In this document: one piece after another, positions 63,599 to 64,000 of the stretch
How positions within the stretch are numbered: position 1 is the stretch's first letter
How the letters are laid out: each line of letters starts with the position of its first letter
From: an uncultured Lachnospiraceae bacterium
GTDB lineage: Bacteria; Bacillota; Clostridia; Lachnospirales; Lachnospiraceae
DNA length: 64,000 bases
Reading direction: 5' to 3'
Assembly (NCBI GenBank): GCA_910578345.1
Contig: CAJTRA010000011.1
Coordinates: forward strand, 1-64,000
Program-made: the position numbers and the translations under genes
The notes under the pieces: model-generated
Database searches by the model: none
What the model was told of the DNA's origin: nothing
Seen by the model: the letters and a program-made list of their open reading frames with translations, nothing else

Positions 63599-64000
63599 TT
63601 AGACATAAAACTCCTCTATAATGCTGTTGAGACGTTTTACTACTTCATTCAACTCACTCATGGATCCGTTGATCCGGTCTATTTCTGCGCTCTGATTCTC
63701 CACCCGTTCATTCACTTCCTGACTGGCAGCCGTCAATTCCTGCGTCTCGCTGGAAATATTGGAGAACTTATCTACAATGCCGTCCTTATTATGATTCAAA
63801 TTTTCCACTGCATTCTCAAGTTCATTGATATCATCTCCCATGTCGGAAATATTGTCACTGATTCGCTGAAATACTCCTCTTGTATCAGACATCGTACTCA
63901 TACAATCCGTCGTTGTCTCCTGAATCTTTCCAATCTGCTGGCTGACATTCTTGATCTCACTCTGGATTTCGGAAATAATATGGTTGATATCTCCAGTTGC
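63599..64000 (-). CDS. Methyl-accepting chemotaxis-type protein, C-terminal end (runs off the right edge)
   Basis: The minus strand is open from the edge to the stop at 63599, giving the last 133 residues. The sequence is a continuous coiled coil with heptad-spaced Ile/Val/Leu: TGDINHIISEIQSEIKNVSQQI, SQQIGKIQETTTDCMSTMSD, then SNISSETQELTAASQEVNERVE, the usual pattern of receptor signalling-domain C-termini. The signalling tip and sensor domain lie outside the window. The frame with ATG at 63901 is only an internal Met. CPBP follows after 18 bp. Confidence 0.8.
   Translation of the reverse strand, partial: ATGDINHIISEIQSEIKNVSQQIGKIQETTTDCMSTMSDTRGVFQRISDNISDMGDDINELENAVENLNHNKDGIVDKFSNISSETQELTAASQEVNERVENQSAEIDRINGSMSELNEVVKRLNSIIEEFYV

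Noticed and set aside
1..64000. CRISPR array, prophage, tRNA or rRNA genes
   Set aside because: No regularly spaced repeats, phage structural genes or tRNA/rRNA signatures were seen on reading.

Overview
The window looks like chromosomal DNA of an anaerobic, low- to mid-GC Clostridia, most likely a gut Lachnospiraceae. The evidence is the gene families (DUF6465, DUF3990, the TIGR03915/TIGR03916 repair pair, YesM/YesN two-component systems, GH130 and GH51 enzymes, ECF and Liv transporters), strong AGGAGG ribosome-binding sites, sigma-A promoters and intrinsic terminators with U-tracts. Most genes lie on the minus strand. No rRNA, tRNA or CRISPR array was seen. One transposase fragment enters at the left edge and two decayed gene remnants sit near it.

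Left part (1-14.7 kb): an IS1634-type transposase start; a damaged DUF3990 locus; an operon of PLP enzyme, response regulator, histidine kinase, ABC ATPase and FtsX-type permease that resembles Bce/Vra peptide-sensing modules and has a TGACA-N4-TGTCA box before the transporter genes; a divergent MATE exporter; a PF06541 membrane protein; an ECF S-component; a PadR-DUF1700-DUF4097-PspC envelope operon with a clear promoter embedded in repeated TATAATATT motifs; and a DUF6465 gene.

Middle part (14.8-43.4 kb), mostly carbohydrate use: a YesM/YesN-controlled sugar ABC importer with a GH51 arabinofuranosidase; L-serine dehydratase (sdaAB/sdaAA); a mannan-disaccharide pathway made of a cellobiose 2-epimerase-like enzyme and two GH130 phosphorylases; a heterodimeric ABC exporter preceded by a promoter, a 38-codon leader peptide and an intrinsic terminator (a likely ribosome-controlled attenuator); an orphan carbohydrate-binding membrane protein that looks like the front half of a larger solute-binding protein; a LacI regulator; a complete livKHMGF operon; and a GH13 amylase.

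Right part (43.9-64 kb): DNA repair and nitrogen metabolism. It holds nfo (endonuclease IV), an XPD-like helicase fused to a PD-(D/E)XK nuclease, a histidine-less HPr-like protein, the TIGR03915/TIGR03916 pair behind a LexA-type box, asnA, a GNAT/PatB/PAS cluster, an AraC regulator, an MNT/HEPN pair whose HEPN gene is cut by an in-frame UGA, and gltB-gltD behind a promoter with a LysR-like palindrome and a leader terminator. A CPBP protease and the 3' end of a chemotaxis receptor close the window.

The best candidate for a little-described system is the leader-peptide/terminator device before the ABC exporter (33.1-33.5 kb). All calls come from reading the sequence; none was tested by database search.
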